NCBI GenBank assembly: GCA_905221605.1
Contig: CAJNDS010000323.1
Span: forward strand, 1 to 64,000
DNA from: Symbiodinium natans
Lineage: Eukaryota; Sar; Dinophyceae; Suessiales; Symbiodiniaceae
Reading direction: 5' to 3'
DNA: 64,000 bases
The notes beneath the pieces are model-generated. The model saw only the letters and a program-made list of their open reading frames with translations. It searched no databases and was not told the DNA's origin. The position numbers and the translations under genes were made by a program. Shown here one piece after another: positions 23,101 to 35,300 of this stretch. Within the stretch, counting starts at the first letter, position 1; each line of letters starts with the position of its first letter.

Positions 23101-25340
23101 CCTGTTCGGCCTCTTCGGCGCCTCAACACAGGTAAAAGGTGCAGCTCCAAGAGTTCCGAGAAACCCTGGCGAAAGCGGGCAAAGTCCCACCTTGAGCCTC
23201 ACATTGTTCAGCTTGCTGACTGTCTGCAAGGCTCACATGCCTGGTTTGGAACATGAACTGAGAAACGCATTGCAGTGCGGTCACGGAAATGCTTTGGGGT
23301 CCTGTACATCTTCAAGCCGCCAAATAACGACACTTCGACTGGCTCAAGGTTGGCGGGATGGAACTGGAAAGACACCTATAGCCAGCATCCAGCGGAATCC
23401 AGCGATGGTGTCCTGTGATGCAGTTCCCAGTGCTTGAGTCCAGGGCCAATCTGCATCCGCCCTGCATCGCCTGAAGAAAGATCCTCTCCAAATACTCCAA
23501 CCTGAGAAAGCAATTTTTTCTCGACTATCCTCGACTGTGGCTGACTGTGCGAAGCTTAGATGCTTGCTGGGACTCTTACGCCCAAGGCAGCAGGTACACA
23601 AACAACACCGTCACTTCATCGGGCCTAGTTGGACATGAGATCTTGGAGCGCTGTTCTCACGAGCTCTCTCACAAAGTCGCTCAGACCTTTGCAACGTGAA
23701 GCCTGGTGCCGTGAAATCACACTCTCGGAATGCACACCTTAGGCCAAACACGCGATTACCTCTCTCGAGCTTGGCAGTTCAGGAAGGATAGGGAAGCTTT
23801 CCAGCACTGAGTTTTCGAGCACCCAGCAAGTGAGCAACTCCCGCGTTTTCTGCATTCTTCTGCGCATGCCTGAGCACCAAAACTCAAGATCACCTGACCA
23901 ACCAAGCAAGGACCACGGTAGGGCGCACTAGCTGCACCCGTATCCATGCGCAAGGCTTGAGGTTGTCTGGATTGATGTCCAGGCCAATTGCGCGAGCCCC
24001 AAGCCTTTCGGGAGAAAATCTAGCAAGTGATCACCAGCGGCTTAATCGAGAGCAGAAAGCCGCGCTCAAAACCCACACGGGAGCCACAGCAGCGCTAAGA
24101 GGAGTCGCCAAGGCCACGGCTCTGCAGCAGCAACGCACCAACCGCCCAGGCCACAGCCCAAATCACAGCAAACATCCTCCGGACCCACCTGAAAAGCAAA
24201 AAGAGCTGCGAGCACAAGCTGAAATCCACTCGGCTTGGTCTGCGTTCTTCAGCTTGCAGATGCTGCGGTGCTTTGCTGGTGCTTACTCGTGTGCTTGAGG
24301 GGAGGGTGCTTGGAAGAGGTGTTTGAGGACAACTGAGGCCACAACGCCAGCAAACTTGCAGGCAAACTCTACAGTGACCTGCACAGAATCGTTGCGTCAG
24401 CACCAATCGCGACAGTCCTGCGACAAACGGCCTGTGGGCAGGTGATCAGCGGAACCCACTGTCCAGCATAAGGTGCCTTCTGCAGCTGCAAATAGAAAGC
24501 GACATGAAAATTGAAGTTCTGTGTCACGAACTAACATTCCTTAGGCCTGTGGCAGCAGAGCCGGGCACTTCCCAGGCAGGTCATTTTGAGCACCGCCGGA
24601 GGGTTCTGCCCAACTCGCCATGTGAAAGCATTTTGCAACGCACAGTGGCCCGGAAAGCTGCTATGGAAATGTCTGGGTATAGCTGTGAAGTTTTTGCTAA
24701 GCTACCCCACTCTCACCGCCTGTTTCTGAGCACCCTGGCTCGAGGCTTCTGAATACGGTGGCATGCGTCGGGGCTTGAAAGATACGGAAAGCCTGCAGAA
24801 GCTGCAAAGCTGGCACATGGCTGCATCACCGAACCACGTCATTGGTTAGCGCACTTTCTGGGAGCAATGGGAGCAATGCACGTCCGCCAATTGGCATTGC
24901 CAGCAATCTAGCTAACGGAGAGCTAGACTCTCAAGGTGCCTGTATGTACACGTACAGCCGTACAGCCATCCTCTGCGAACGCTGGTGGATGCCGCTGGAT
25001 GCCGCTGGTGGCTGCCGCTGATGGATGCCTGTGGTCTGCAACACTTCCAATACCACTTGTCTCAAGCGGCATCGTCTCCAGCTATGGCCAGCTTTGGTGA
25101 AACAGTCTGCATCGTTTGGCTACGGCGGCGTTTCTGATCCTCCCTGGTTCAGACGATGTCCAGCCAAGCATACTTATGCAACCCGTAGTGTACATGCTGA
25201 CTCTCGCGATGGCGTATTGCCCAAACACTTGCGACAAAACTACCTGACCTCTCATGATGCTAGCCCGAAGCCCTAAGCCACTGCAAATTGTATACGGCAC
25301 AAATACTTGCACAAATGCTGACAAAAAAGTGTTTGGGCAC
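20200..25340. other. Poorly resolved region, possible minus-strand exons
   Basis: Minus frames that read most like protein are 22891-22475 (containing MANYVVTKFGETEPAQVAAA and FMVCRAEKSMFDVCCDQVRV), 22372-22043, 23601-23400 (EDSREKIAFSGWSIWRGSF), 23953-23756 (a Cys-rich stretch with CAEECRKRGSC) and 24290-24095 (a hydrophobic WAVAWAVGALLLQ run). None has a recognisable domain and no chain of splice sites could be followed. A small GATGCCGCTG repeat sits at about 24985-25020. Confidence 0.3.
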
Positions 25341-25348
25341 GGCACCTC

Positions 25349-28134
25349 TTAAGCTCTCACTGGGCAGGTTGGCATCTCCTTCTCTGTGAAGGGTTTCAAA
25401 TCATTAAATGTAAGCAGAGGATGCACCCACGTCATGCAACCATCCTCCACATCCTGGATAAACTGTGCCAAGGTCTCGTACGTCATCTCCCGGACAGTTT
25501 GCTGGACAATCTGTAACTGGTCCTCCGGGTGTCCAGTGTAGACAACAACTGCTGGGAAGGAAGTGATGCCAAAATCGTTCTCAATCCACTCGAGGGACTT
25601 CGCATTAAACGTGGATGCGTAGGTCATGAAGTACCTTGGGTAGAAAGTGTGCGCCAGTTTCTGGAACAGAGGGCGCCAGTGTCTCTGAGCCTCGACTAAG
25701 GACTCGTGTGCCGCAGGGTCTGGCAGCAAAATGATGAAGCCTGGCACAGCGCGGGACACAAATGTCATGCAAAGCTACTCCCGATTTTTTCATGACCGAA
25801 CCTGCATCCTGCTGTAGTACGTACCAGTCGTAGCTTAAGTCGTTTAGCTCGCCAAACTTTGGGAAGATATGGTCCGTGAGAAAAGTCACCACTGCGCTGT
25901 CATCTCGCACACGTGCAGAGGATATCGCAGGCTCATACTGATGTTGAATACTGAGCCGCTCTCCATCTGCTGAGGGTGCCTTCTGCCAGTACCAGTTTCC
26001 CGTGGGCCGATACTTTTTGCTTACCTTTTGGAAGCTTTTGAGGAAGCATTGGGCATGCAGAGAAATACTCGGCTTTGTCTCTGACGACTTCATTGGAGGC
26101 TTACTGCCTGGGTCGAGGACTTTGACGTGGGCAGGTATTTCGTCTGTGCAATGCTCAGGTAAAGGCTCCCCTTGCAAGGAATGGAAGATACCGTGGCGGA
26201 TTCGCAGCACCTTGGTTCCGTGGGTACAGGCTTGAGGCCCGGAGGCGTAGGTACTTGTGAAAAGAGGCAAGGCAAGCCAGACTAATTTCCGACTGCAAAA
26301 AATATGCAAAAACGAAAAACCAAACCTGAGCAGTGGCCTTGAAGCCAAGCCCAAAGAGAACTGCAAGTGCCAGTGCAACCAGAACGATGATTGGTCGGCG
26401 CGTGCTCGGTTCAAGATCATCGCTGCTGTCCTTCTTCCTCACTTTGGGCTTGAAGCCTGCTGCATCCTTTTCCACTCTCTTCTGCTTTGCCCCGCGTCGC
26501 CCTCTCTCCTTCCATGTCTCTGTGGCACTGCTATGTTTTTTCTTGGGCCTCCTGTGACTGACCTTTCCGTTTGTTGCGCTGGAGTTGAGATTCTTGTGAT
26601 CTGCCAGCTCATGCGTCTCGTTCTCTTCGACGTGTTCTTCATCCCCTTCTTCCGTTTCCTTCCTTGACAACTCTTCCTCAGGCTCGGACCTTTCAGTTTC
26701 CTCTTCCTCCTCCTCCTCCTCCTCTCCATCCTCCCCATCCTCCTCCTGAAGCTCTTCATCATCATCAGATTTCCGCTCTGCTTCCTCCAAAATCTGCTCG
26801 GCTTCGTCGTCATCTTCATTTTCTTCTTCTTCTCCTTCGACATCCTCGTCTTTAGCAGGTATACCTGTGACCTGATCATGGGAGTCCTGCCCTTCATCTT
26901 GGCCTCTCTCCCCACCCTGCTCCTCCTCCTGGCTCGCTGCCGGCCGCAGCACGTTCGAAGCGTTCGAAGGTGTCCCTGGCAGAAGGTCATCGAGGTAGCC
27001 GGCTTGGATGTTGAAATCCATTTGAAACACTGGCAGCGGCTCAACCCGTGTGAGACCAGGGGGCGGTCGAAAGGGAGGTGGAAGTCCAGGAGGAGCCGAA
27101 GGCGAAGGCGGAGCCGAAGGCGGAGCCGAGGGAGGAGCCGAAAAGTCGGTCCTCTCAGCCCTCCCTTCCACAAGGGGGACTTGGGGGACTTGGGGAACTT
27201 GGGGATCTTGCTCAAGTGCTTGCATGTCTGGTTCTGGTATGCATGTGGCGTCTTCCTTGTCTTCTTTGGGCCTCTTGGAAGGCTGGGAAAGCGAAGCCGG
27301 GGAATCCTTGGCACACCACTGCGGCATGGGTATCGCTTCAATCGCATCAGCGGATGACCGAGCGGAGGTTGAACTATCTCCCCTGTGTTTCTCCTGCATC
27401 TTGTGGCCGGAGGTGCTGAAAGCCTGTACAGAGCACGATTCTCCATCCGTGATACAGCCATGGCGAGCTTTCTTTAACTTCTCGTCGCGGGCAAAGCCAT
27501 TTGTGGCAGAAACGTATGCCAGGATCCCCAACGTCATCGGCAACAAAGCACTTCCCAAGTCATTGGCTACCGCATCAACGACACTGACGACAACACTGTG
27601 GAACGTAAGCTCGGATGATGCAGGCGGTGCAGCTTCAAGGAACGGGGTTGATCTCCCGCAGTCTGCCAACTGCTTTCGCAAACTCTGCAACTCGGCCTCT
27701 AGCTCTGAAATTCTGTTCAAATACGAAATCTCCTTCTCAAGAGTTGCAACACGGCTTTGCAGCTCTTCCGCCATCTCCTTCTCTGGCTCGCCGCCATCTG
27801 AACCATGTGATTCGGTAGCATGCTCTCTGTCAACAAGGGATGCAAGTAGCATTATCAAATGAAGCCTCAGCTGACTGCAGATTCCGTACGGCAGGTCACC
27901 CACCACAGAGCCTAAACTGCATTCAAGCCACCGCCGCATGGCTCCTCGTCCAGCTCGGCTGTGAAAACGTGAGCCACCCGACTGTTTCGGTGCGCTCGCA
28001 TAGGTCCTAACACATAACCCCTTGATCCTGACGAACCTGCCAAATGCAGAGCTTGCAGAGCTTGAAAGCCTCGGAGTTGCCGGAGTTGCCCAACGACTAA
28101 TCAGTCTGAAGTCTAACGGATCTAACGGCGACAA
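25349..28134 (-). CDS. Single-pass membrane protein: coiled coil, acidic region, TM, thioredoxin-like domain without CxxC
   Basis: Exon one (28134-26326) gives about 603 residues: a coiled coil (118-160), a hydrophobic stretch (177-208), a Pro-rich linker near 335-365, a long Glu/Asp run near 425-520, a basic patch, and a membrane helix PIIVLVALALAVLFGLGF. Exon two (26210-26035) follows a 115-nt GT-AG intron. A further exon ends at 25802, and after a 61-nt GT-AG intron (25801-25741) the last exon (25740-25349) completes the thioredoxin-like fold: strand GFIILLPDP, helix HWRPLFQKLAHTFYP, strand YFMTYAST, then ITSFPAVVVYTG with the cis-proline. The CxxC site is replaced by PDPA, so it should not act as a redox enzyme. 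It may be a lumenal binding domain of an ER or secretory membrane protein; that is inference. The intron between 26035 and about 25940 is uncertain. ATGs at residues 1 and 66 are both possible starts. Confidence 0.65.
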
Positions 28135-28139
28135 AGGCT

Positions 28140-29380
28140 TCCGCTACACTTGACATGTGATCAAGGAGATAGAGCGTGAGAGCTGTGTGCTTCCTCTACA
28201 TACACGATTGGACTGAGAATCGCTTGCTTGCATTATTTTGCATTTCAGTCACAGGTCTATGACCAGTGACATCACGAACTTGGCTTGTGCCAAGAAGTGA
28301 GACTGGAACACCTGCACATCAAAGACCTTGCAAGTGATCTGCGAGATCCGCCATGTATCCTGCGAGCTCCGCGAGTGCAATTTTTGCAGTTGAGTGTTAC
28401 GGAGCATACTCCCTGCGATCCGGAAGCTTAAAAGTAGCGGTCAGGGTCCGAAGTTCTGGCATGCCTCAGTAACAAAGCAAAGGGACTACTCGCACTCCAA
28501 GGCCATTACAAACTGAGTTCCTGGCTATCATGCCACACGGGGCGTCAGCTTTGGAACGCCCTGGGCTTTGTTTCGCGAGTTGAGCTCCATATCAAGCGCC
28601 TTCAATCGGCTCACCTCGGTCGTCACTAGCAGATACGAGTGGCGCAAGCGCAAGTGGAAGTCGGCAAGGAACGCTGAACAGCTCGCTTTCTTTCGTGTGC
28701 AGCTGCAACGTGAGTCGGCCGGTTGCAGCATTACTTCGACAAATATTAAGTCTCCACATTCCTAAAAGTCACCATTCATCACATTGCCATTCATCACATT
28801 GCCACGGGACGAATGGCATTCGGAAGGTGTCTTCTGTCTTGAGACGTGTGATGATGTTTGCTACTTTGGCAGCTGCACTCCTTATCACGTCCGCACCGCG
28901 GCATTGGAGCCTTTCCCACGCATCAACTGGACTTGACAGGGAAAGACCTGGAACTCTCCACGCGTCATGGATTCATGGCTAGGAATCGGGATGAGCAGAC
29001 AAATGGCAAATGGGCGGCCAAATCCATGGTGGCCTTTCGCTGCTGCAAAACCCTCGCCACCAGTGCACGAGGGCCTGCCTCTTGCTCTTTGAATTTCCGA
29101 TGATTTCCAAAGCATGCTTCATTGGTGGGCATGGGCGTGCCACTGACACTAAGTCAATTCTCGTTCCTCTCTGCTATGTTTAGACTCTTCAGGGGCAGAG
29201 GCTTTGGAAACTTTGGGATCGGTCTGTTCTTTTGAGCTTCGGGTGTCAGGGTTTAGGCAGGTTTGGTCAGGTCACTTGTGCAGGTGTCTCTCTGTGCATG
29301 CGTTGCATGTCGGTCTCCAGTAACAGCACTGCAGCAGCGCGACAACATGTGAGCCAAGCTACAACTCTATGTGCAAAGAC
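28140..29380. other. Intergenic; no supported gene
   Basis: Mostly unassigned. A minus frame at 28731-28528 (containing LRHSYLLVTTEVSRLKALDM) is protein-like but isolated. CATTCATCACATTGC is repeated twice at 28769-28802. The 5' part of the thioredoxin-like gene and the 3' end of the phosphodiesterase gene must lie within it. Confidence 0.4.
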
Positions 29381-29399
29381 GTACTCATCTGAAGCAAAA

Positions 29400-32300
29400 C
29401 GCAACTGTGCTTCCAACGTCGGCATCCTTCTTGGCAATATCTTCCTCACCTGGCTTTGCATCCTGTCAGACGCGGTGCCCAAAGTACTCATCTTGCCCCA
29501 TGCCAACTCCCACGAGCCTTTATCCAGAGGTTGCGCCACTCCTTGCAAGAACACATCCACGTTCGGTCAACAACTCCGCTCCGGTCCCCATGCCTCCACA
29601 TTCTTCACCATCTGTGTGTGTAGAGGGTGGAGGACTGGAAAGACTCTGGCCTACACGGGAGAAAAAACACCTCTCTACAGAACACTCCAGGCATGCCCTC
29701 GCCATCATTCAGCACATCACTGACATCACTGAACGCACTCGTGATCAAAAAGACCTCTCTCATTGCTTCCTAGAAACGCTCGCTGCCACGAAAGGTGCCA
29801 CCAGAAAGTTGATGAACCCATGTTGCGAGCCGGGCCGATTCACCTCGCTTTTCAAAAAAACCGCCTGCAAGGGCGTCCCCCTTTAAAGCCGCATTAGGTC
29901 ATTAGGCACCTTCTCCCGGTCGTTCAACATCCCGACAGGGATTCCCAGCTTCCTCTCCTCAACACGTGCTCAAACATTTGGCCATGCCATTACCACAGGA
30001 AGCCTCGGGTTGCAGCTCCTCATCGCCCTGCTCAAAGAACTCATCCAGAACGCGCCACGCCCAAGCACGACAAATGTGAAAAGGCTTCCTGGCAAAGATG
30101 GAATGTCAGATGAGGGGAAAACCATGGTCACGGCGTGACAACTTTCCGGACGGCAAGCTTGCATCAACTGCCGGCAAGACACAAGGGATTGGAGACGTCA
30201 GCGAAGTGCAAGAACAGCTGCAGCCACATGAGCTTGTTCTTCCCGCTTAAGACGTTTTCAGTGTAGGCGGGCGTGAAGGCCTGAATTTCGATGCATGGCA
30301 TGCTGCGCCAACTTGAATTACCACATCGTCCTCCTACCAGAAAATATCCTGCCTCAGGGTGGCCTGCCTGCGTGTCACAAGTTTCTGACTCCATCTCGTA
30401 AACTGCGCTAATGTCCTCAAGGGCACCAACGTGAGGCAACAACAGCAACATGCGTTGAGGACTCTATGTCCCGTTTCTGGCCCTTTGTCCATGCGCATCT
30501 TCTGAGATTCTAGGTTGCAAGTGCCCTCCGCTTCCTCGCTTGCCAGAACTTCTACAGAAACAGAAACTGAAAACAAACACATCGTCGAAGATGTAGAACA
30601 GCCGTTACATGTGTCGTACTCTTTCTCATGTGTCGTACTCTGTCTCTTCACTCCTCAATATTTCTTTACGGCAGTACTGCAGAACTCGTTTGGTGCACGA
30701 AGCCTAAATAGCCTTGTCCCTCCCTGCATAAAGGGAGGGGGCGAACCGAGACAGTCGGCATCGGCACAGTTCCAGCCTGTAGAGTCTGTAGAGACTGTAG
30801 AGTCTATGGCCTGTGATTGTAACATGGGCCGAATCCCCCAGAATCCCCAGCCGCTTCTGACCCTCAAGTCCTTGACCATATCGAAATGGTGCACGTTGTC
30901 AGTGTGCAGGATGGTGGCGATGCACACTTTCCGCGCCTCCTTCTGCTCCTCGTTGGAGGCAAGTGCGAACCTGAAACGAGGAGCGACGACTGAAAACAGA
31001 ATCCTACGCAGGCCGTGGCTTGTGTGAAAAGATAGGTGCTCCCACGAATTACGCTAATTACGCTCTGTCTGAGCTTCGGGCACATCTTTCTCTGGGTCCC
31101 GACACAGCTGAAAAAGGGCTGCGCAGTGCATGTTCTCCAGTGGAGACTTGTCATTGTACCGCAGGGCGAGCTCATGCTTCGTTTCGACTAGGAACTGGTT
31201 TGTTCTGCCGAAATGCCCCAAATCGTGGCTGAGTGCAGCCACGAGCAAAGCGTACTGCTCCAGCTCGCTCGTCCATTTTCCAGCTTGGGTTATTTGCTGC
31301 AGGCGGAAAACCGTGAAGCACACATCCACCGCATGCCGGTAGCAATGATACGGCACATCCTGTGGACACACGAGCGACAAAAGGAAGGACAGGAAAGCAC
31401 CATAAAGCACCACTCCGTTTCTAACATACACAAAAACGAGGGGGGTGTAGGGCAAAATGTGGGGAGGGCCATTGTCAAACAAGCATCCTTGTAATTGGCT
31501 TGCACCGTCTGTGCAAACATGAGGAAACTATCCTCCTGTGTGTATTGTGCAGCAAGGCCGAACTGCGACAAGAAGAAGATGTAGTGCACGTATCCATCAA
31601 TCTCTTCGAGCGTCGACTCCAGGACGTCAAGGTTCCAGTTCTGTGTCCAAGTTGCGTGGACATCGACCTTCGTCGTCCGCTTGCCACCTAGCCGGTTCTG
31701 AGCGCTGGACTGGAGAACTTGCACGTTCAACATGTCGATCAGCACGGCCTTGTTTTCGGCATTCATTGCATCGAGCTCTGCCGGTGTATATGCCTTCATG
31801 GAACTCTCGGCTAGGCTGGCCAACCGTGCCAGCTTCTCGAGAATTGCTTGGATCAGCTCTATTTCAGACCCTCCTCCCGGCTGGTCTTGCACTTCCTCGT
31901 CCAACTCTGCATCTTGCGTGCCTTCCGTCTGCTTGGCGAAGCGATCAAAGATGTGGGCAGCATTTTCTCGGACATGATGCAGCATGCCCTCCAGAGGCTT
32001 GACTAGCTTCCTGTCCACGACGTTCTGCAGGTCGAAACTTGTGACTGCCATCAAAAGGACTATAAAAAAAATCGTGCAAACCTCCACCAATGCATCCATC
32101 TGGTGGGGGCCTGTGAAATCAAAGACGACAGCCACATTGCAACCCTCTGGGCGTTGAACTTTGCAGCTCTCTAGGTTGACGGTCAAGGAATTCCTTGCCC
32201 TCGAGGGCCTGTCAGCAAGGACTTGTTCATCCCCAAAACCTTGGACGAGGAAGGGGCTGTAGTTGACAGGCGCATAAAACTGGACCATTTGGTCAATGGC

Positions 32301-35300
32301 TTCCTGCAGAGCACCATTTAGTCCATCACGCTGCTGGCGGAGGTAGCTCTCCTCCAATTGCTGTGGCCAAAGAGTTATGGACATATCTTCCGTAGGGTAC
32401 AGCGGGTACGCAGAAAGAGGCACAACCTTGGCCGGCCAGAATCTCAGCACACAAACACACATGGGAGCGCAACTGCCAGGTGAACCGGATAGACACTATG
32501 GTCACTATGTGCCAGACCATGACCATCACGATGACAATGACAGAGACCCGCGTCGACAACAGGACGACCAGTTTGCTGGCCAGCACTTTGGCTTCTACCC
32601 GATTTGTCTTCGCAGCTGATCTGTAGAACATGCCTGAGCGGACTCGCCAGCAGTTGCGAAATGGAAGCCTAATGGGCCTAATGACAATACTCCAAGGCCC
32701 AGGTGCTCACACATTTCACAAGTTTGATGAGCCGTCCAATCCTTGCACCCAGTTTCGCAGTTCTGGCCGTTCTGAGCACGACCTTAGACACAAAGTCACT
32801 AAGTGCAGGCCAGCTCCAACGATTTCCAACACCCAGTGGTGCCTCGCGGTGTCTGTGCATTTTGGGGCCGTGGCTGTGTTTGAGTTCAGGTATTGGCCAA
32901 GTAGGAAGGAGATCTCAAAGGCCATCGAAAGGGTACCCAAGAGGTCCATCCTGGCACGTCATCTGCCCTGTGAGGAAGTGGACTCCAACCAACAATCCGG
33001 ATCAAAACCTTCCGGAGATGAGATAAAGCGTGCCTCCGGCAGACGTACTTTGCCGCTGGGTGAGTTTAGACACCACTGGAAGTTGCAGCTGTTCAAACGG
33101 CCCGAGTCTCTGATAATTGGCGGTTGAGGGTTTGCTTCACTTGGCTTCCCTCGCGTTAGGCAGGGCGGGTGGCGTGGGGTCCTCTCCCCATGTGTCTTAG
33201 CATTTGAAGGAGAGTCTGATCTATCTGCACAACCGGGGCCTTTCCGGGCGTCCGAATGCAACGAATCCTCTGCCGATCCTCTCCCGTCCGTGCACAGGAA
33301 GCACACGAAAGTACTACAAGAGTACAAGTCTGCTTTGCGAGGGCACGTTGCAAATGGAGTCGATTCTGAACTAATTTCACACCCCAATCCCGATTTTGTC
33401 ACGCCATGAAGACATGTTCAGATTATCAAGAACTGGTACTCCATTGCACACACTCAAGCGTTGGTTGCGCTTTGGCCCAGTCGAACCAAAACATGTGCCA
33501 TGCTCTTGTCTCGCGAATAACCAGGTGAGAAGCGATTGGCAAGGGGGGTGGGGGCGCACAGTCAGCGTCGGGCAGTTTCGTACTTGCCTCAAGTGGCCGT
33601 GGGCCAAGGAAACGCGTAGAGTGCAACTGCTGCATGGTCTCCAAGGGGGTGTCTATGAACGTGCTCACGCCCGGCGGGGCAGTAGCGTTTTTCACGTGTC
33701 CGTTGGAAAAGCCATTTCGTGACAAATCTGGCAAGGGGAGCGGTGGAGCGTATTGGATTCTGAAACTGTATTGAACACACAAAGAGGTGTCATTCGCAAA
33801 CAAAGCGATGGATTGTGACTCAGCAGGAAGTTCAGGACCGCCCTCTCAGAGGCTCATCCTGTTGAAGTCGACACGACCACGGACAGAGGAATGCGATGAA
33901 ACTAGACGGTTCACAAGTCACAAGCAAGCACACTTTCACATCCCTGACTACCGAGAAGATGTCGTTTGCTATCGGCATTTTTATTAATCGATTACATCAC
34001 ACTTGCATGCCCCAACCGGCAATCGCGGCAGCTGCACCAGAAAAAGAAGCTGAATCTGTACATCTCGTCCTTCGCAAGAGGGATGCGAGATGTGATTTTC
34101 TGAGCAGGTGAATAGTCCATGTCGAGAGGGAGAAAAGGGAGCGAGAGAGAGAGAGAGGATGCAGCAAGACCAGCTGTCCGTCAGGAGCAAGCCCACCATC
34201 TCCATGGCAAATGCAAAAGCAATAAAGCACATGACCACGTCCAGGATCAGCACCTTGCGTGTTTGTGGCTTCTGCCTGGACCTGCTTGAACCGGAGCCCT
34301 GAAAATCACGTGTGCTTCTGCGGCACGGTCGGATCATCCGGCGCATTGAGCAGCGTCACAATGCCAGGTCCAAACAGGGCAATTGTGAGACATATGTACA
34401 ACCTGAGCCATTCAATATCATTCATTCATGCGACGCCACATCAGCGCGCTGGCTGCAGCCGGAGTGCGTCCATCTGACAACAAGCATCTTCATGATGCGT
34501 CGTCCACTTGCTCGCGATGCCTGCCAGTGGCGCTGCCATTGACTTCCGGTTGTCCTTACTTATTCTATCTTTTTCTGCTCACTTAGCGAGCCCCAAAGCG
34601 CAGGCCTTTGACTTGAGCTGATCACTGGAGGTGCGTCCTGCGCAGGCGAATGCGAAGCTTGCAGAGCTTATCCAGCTTAACCTGTACTCCGCAGGTTTCG
34701 TGTATGCATGCTTATCTGCGGCCTGGATTGTCGGATTCCGGGACCTGCTTGCTTACAGGTATTGCCACATCTTCGCCCTGCGTGCTCAGAGACACCGACA
34801 CTGCAAACACGGGATCTGCACTAACACTTGTCAACATAAGAGTGGGCCTGTGCTTCAGACCTTGGCCATCTCGAATGCAAAAACAAAGCCACTGCTTGCG
34901 CATACTAGTAGCAACGGCAGCATTCAACCAGAACAAGTCACGCAAAGTGGGAAATAAACATTCTTGGTTGCCCAGCAGCTCCTGCTGAGCCACTGCCTCT
35001 GCCCTGGCCACCTTAGTCAGCAACTGTGGCCTGCACATCCCTGCCAAACAGCGACATTGTTACATCAAACAGAAGTGAACAGTCACACAACGCAGGCCTC
35101 TTCTTCTGGTTGCAGCAACGCTGCCCTTGGTCCGATGTGAAATCTCAAAGGATGTGAGGCCCCAGTACCCTTCCATTGACACGGCCGCACGTTGCAATAC
35201 CCCAAACACATGCAAGGCATCTGGCCCTTCTCGCAAGGCAGTGAGCGTTTCCAGCATGATGCGGCTCCAGTCTGAGTGGGCACTCATCTCCTGATTTGAG

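Noticed and set aside
25741-25801. Apparent frameshift in the thioredoxin-like gene
   Set aside because: A 61-nt GT-AG intron restores the frame exactly (D-A-G-F-I-I-L-L), so no lesion is needed.
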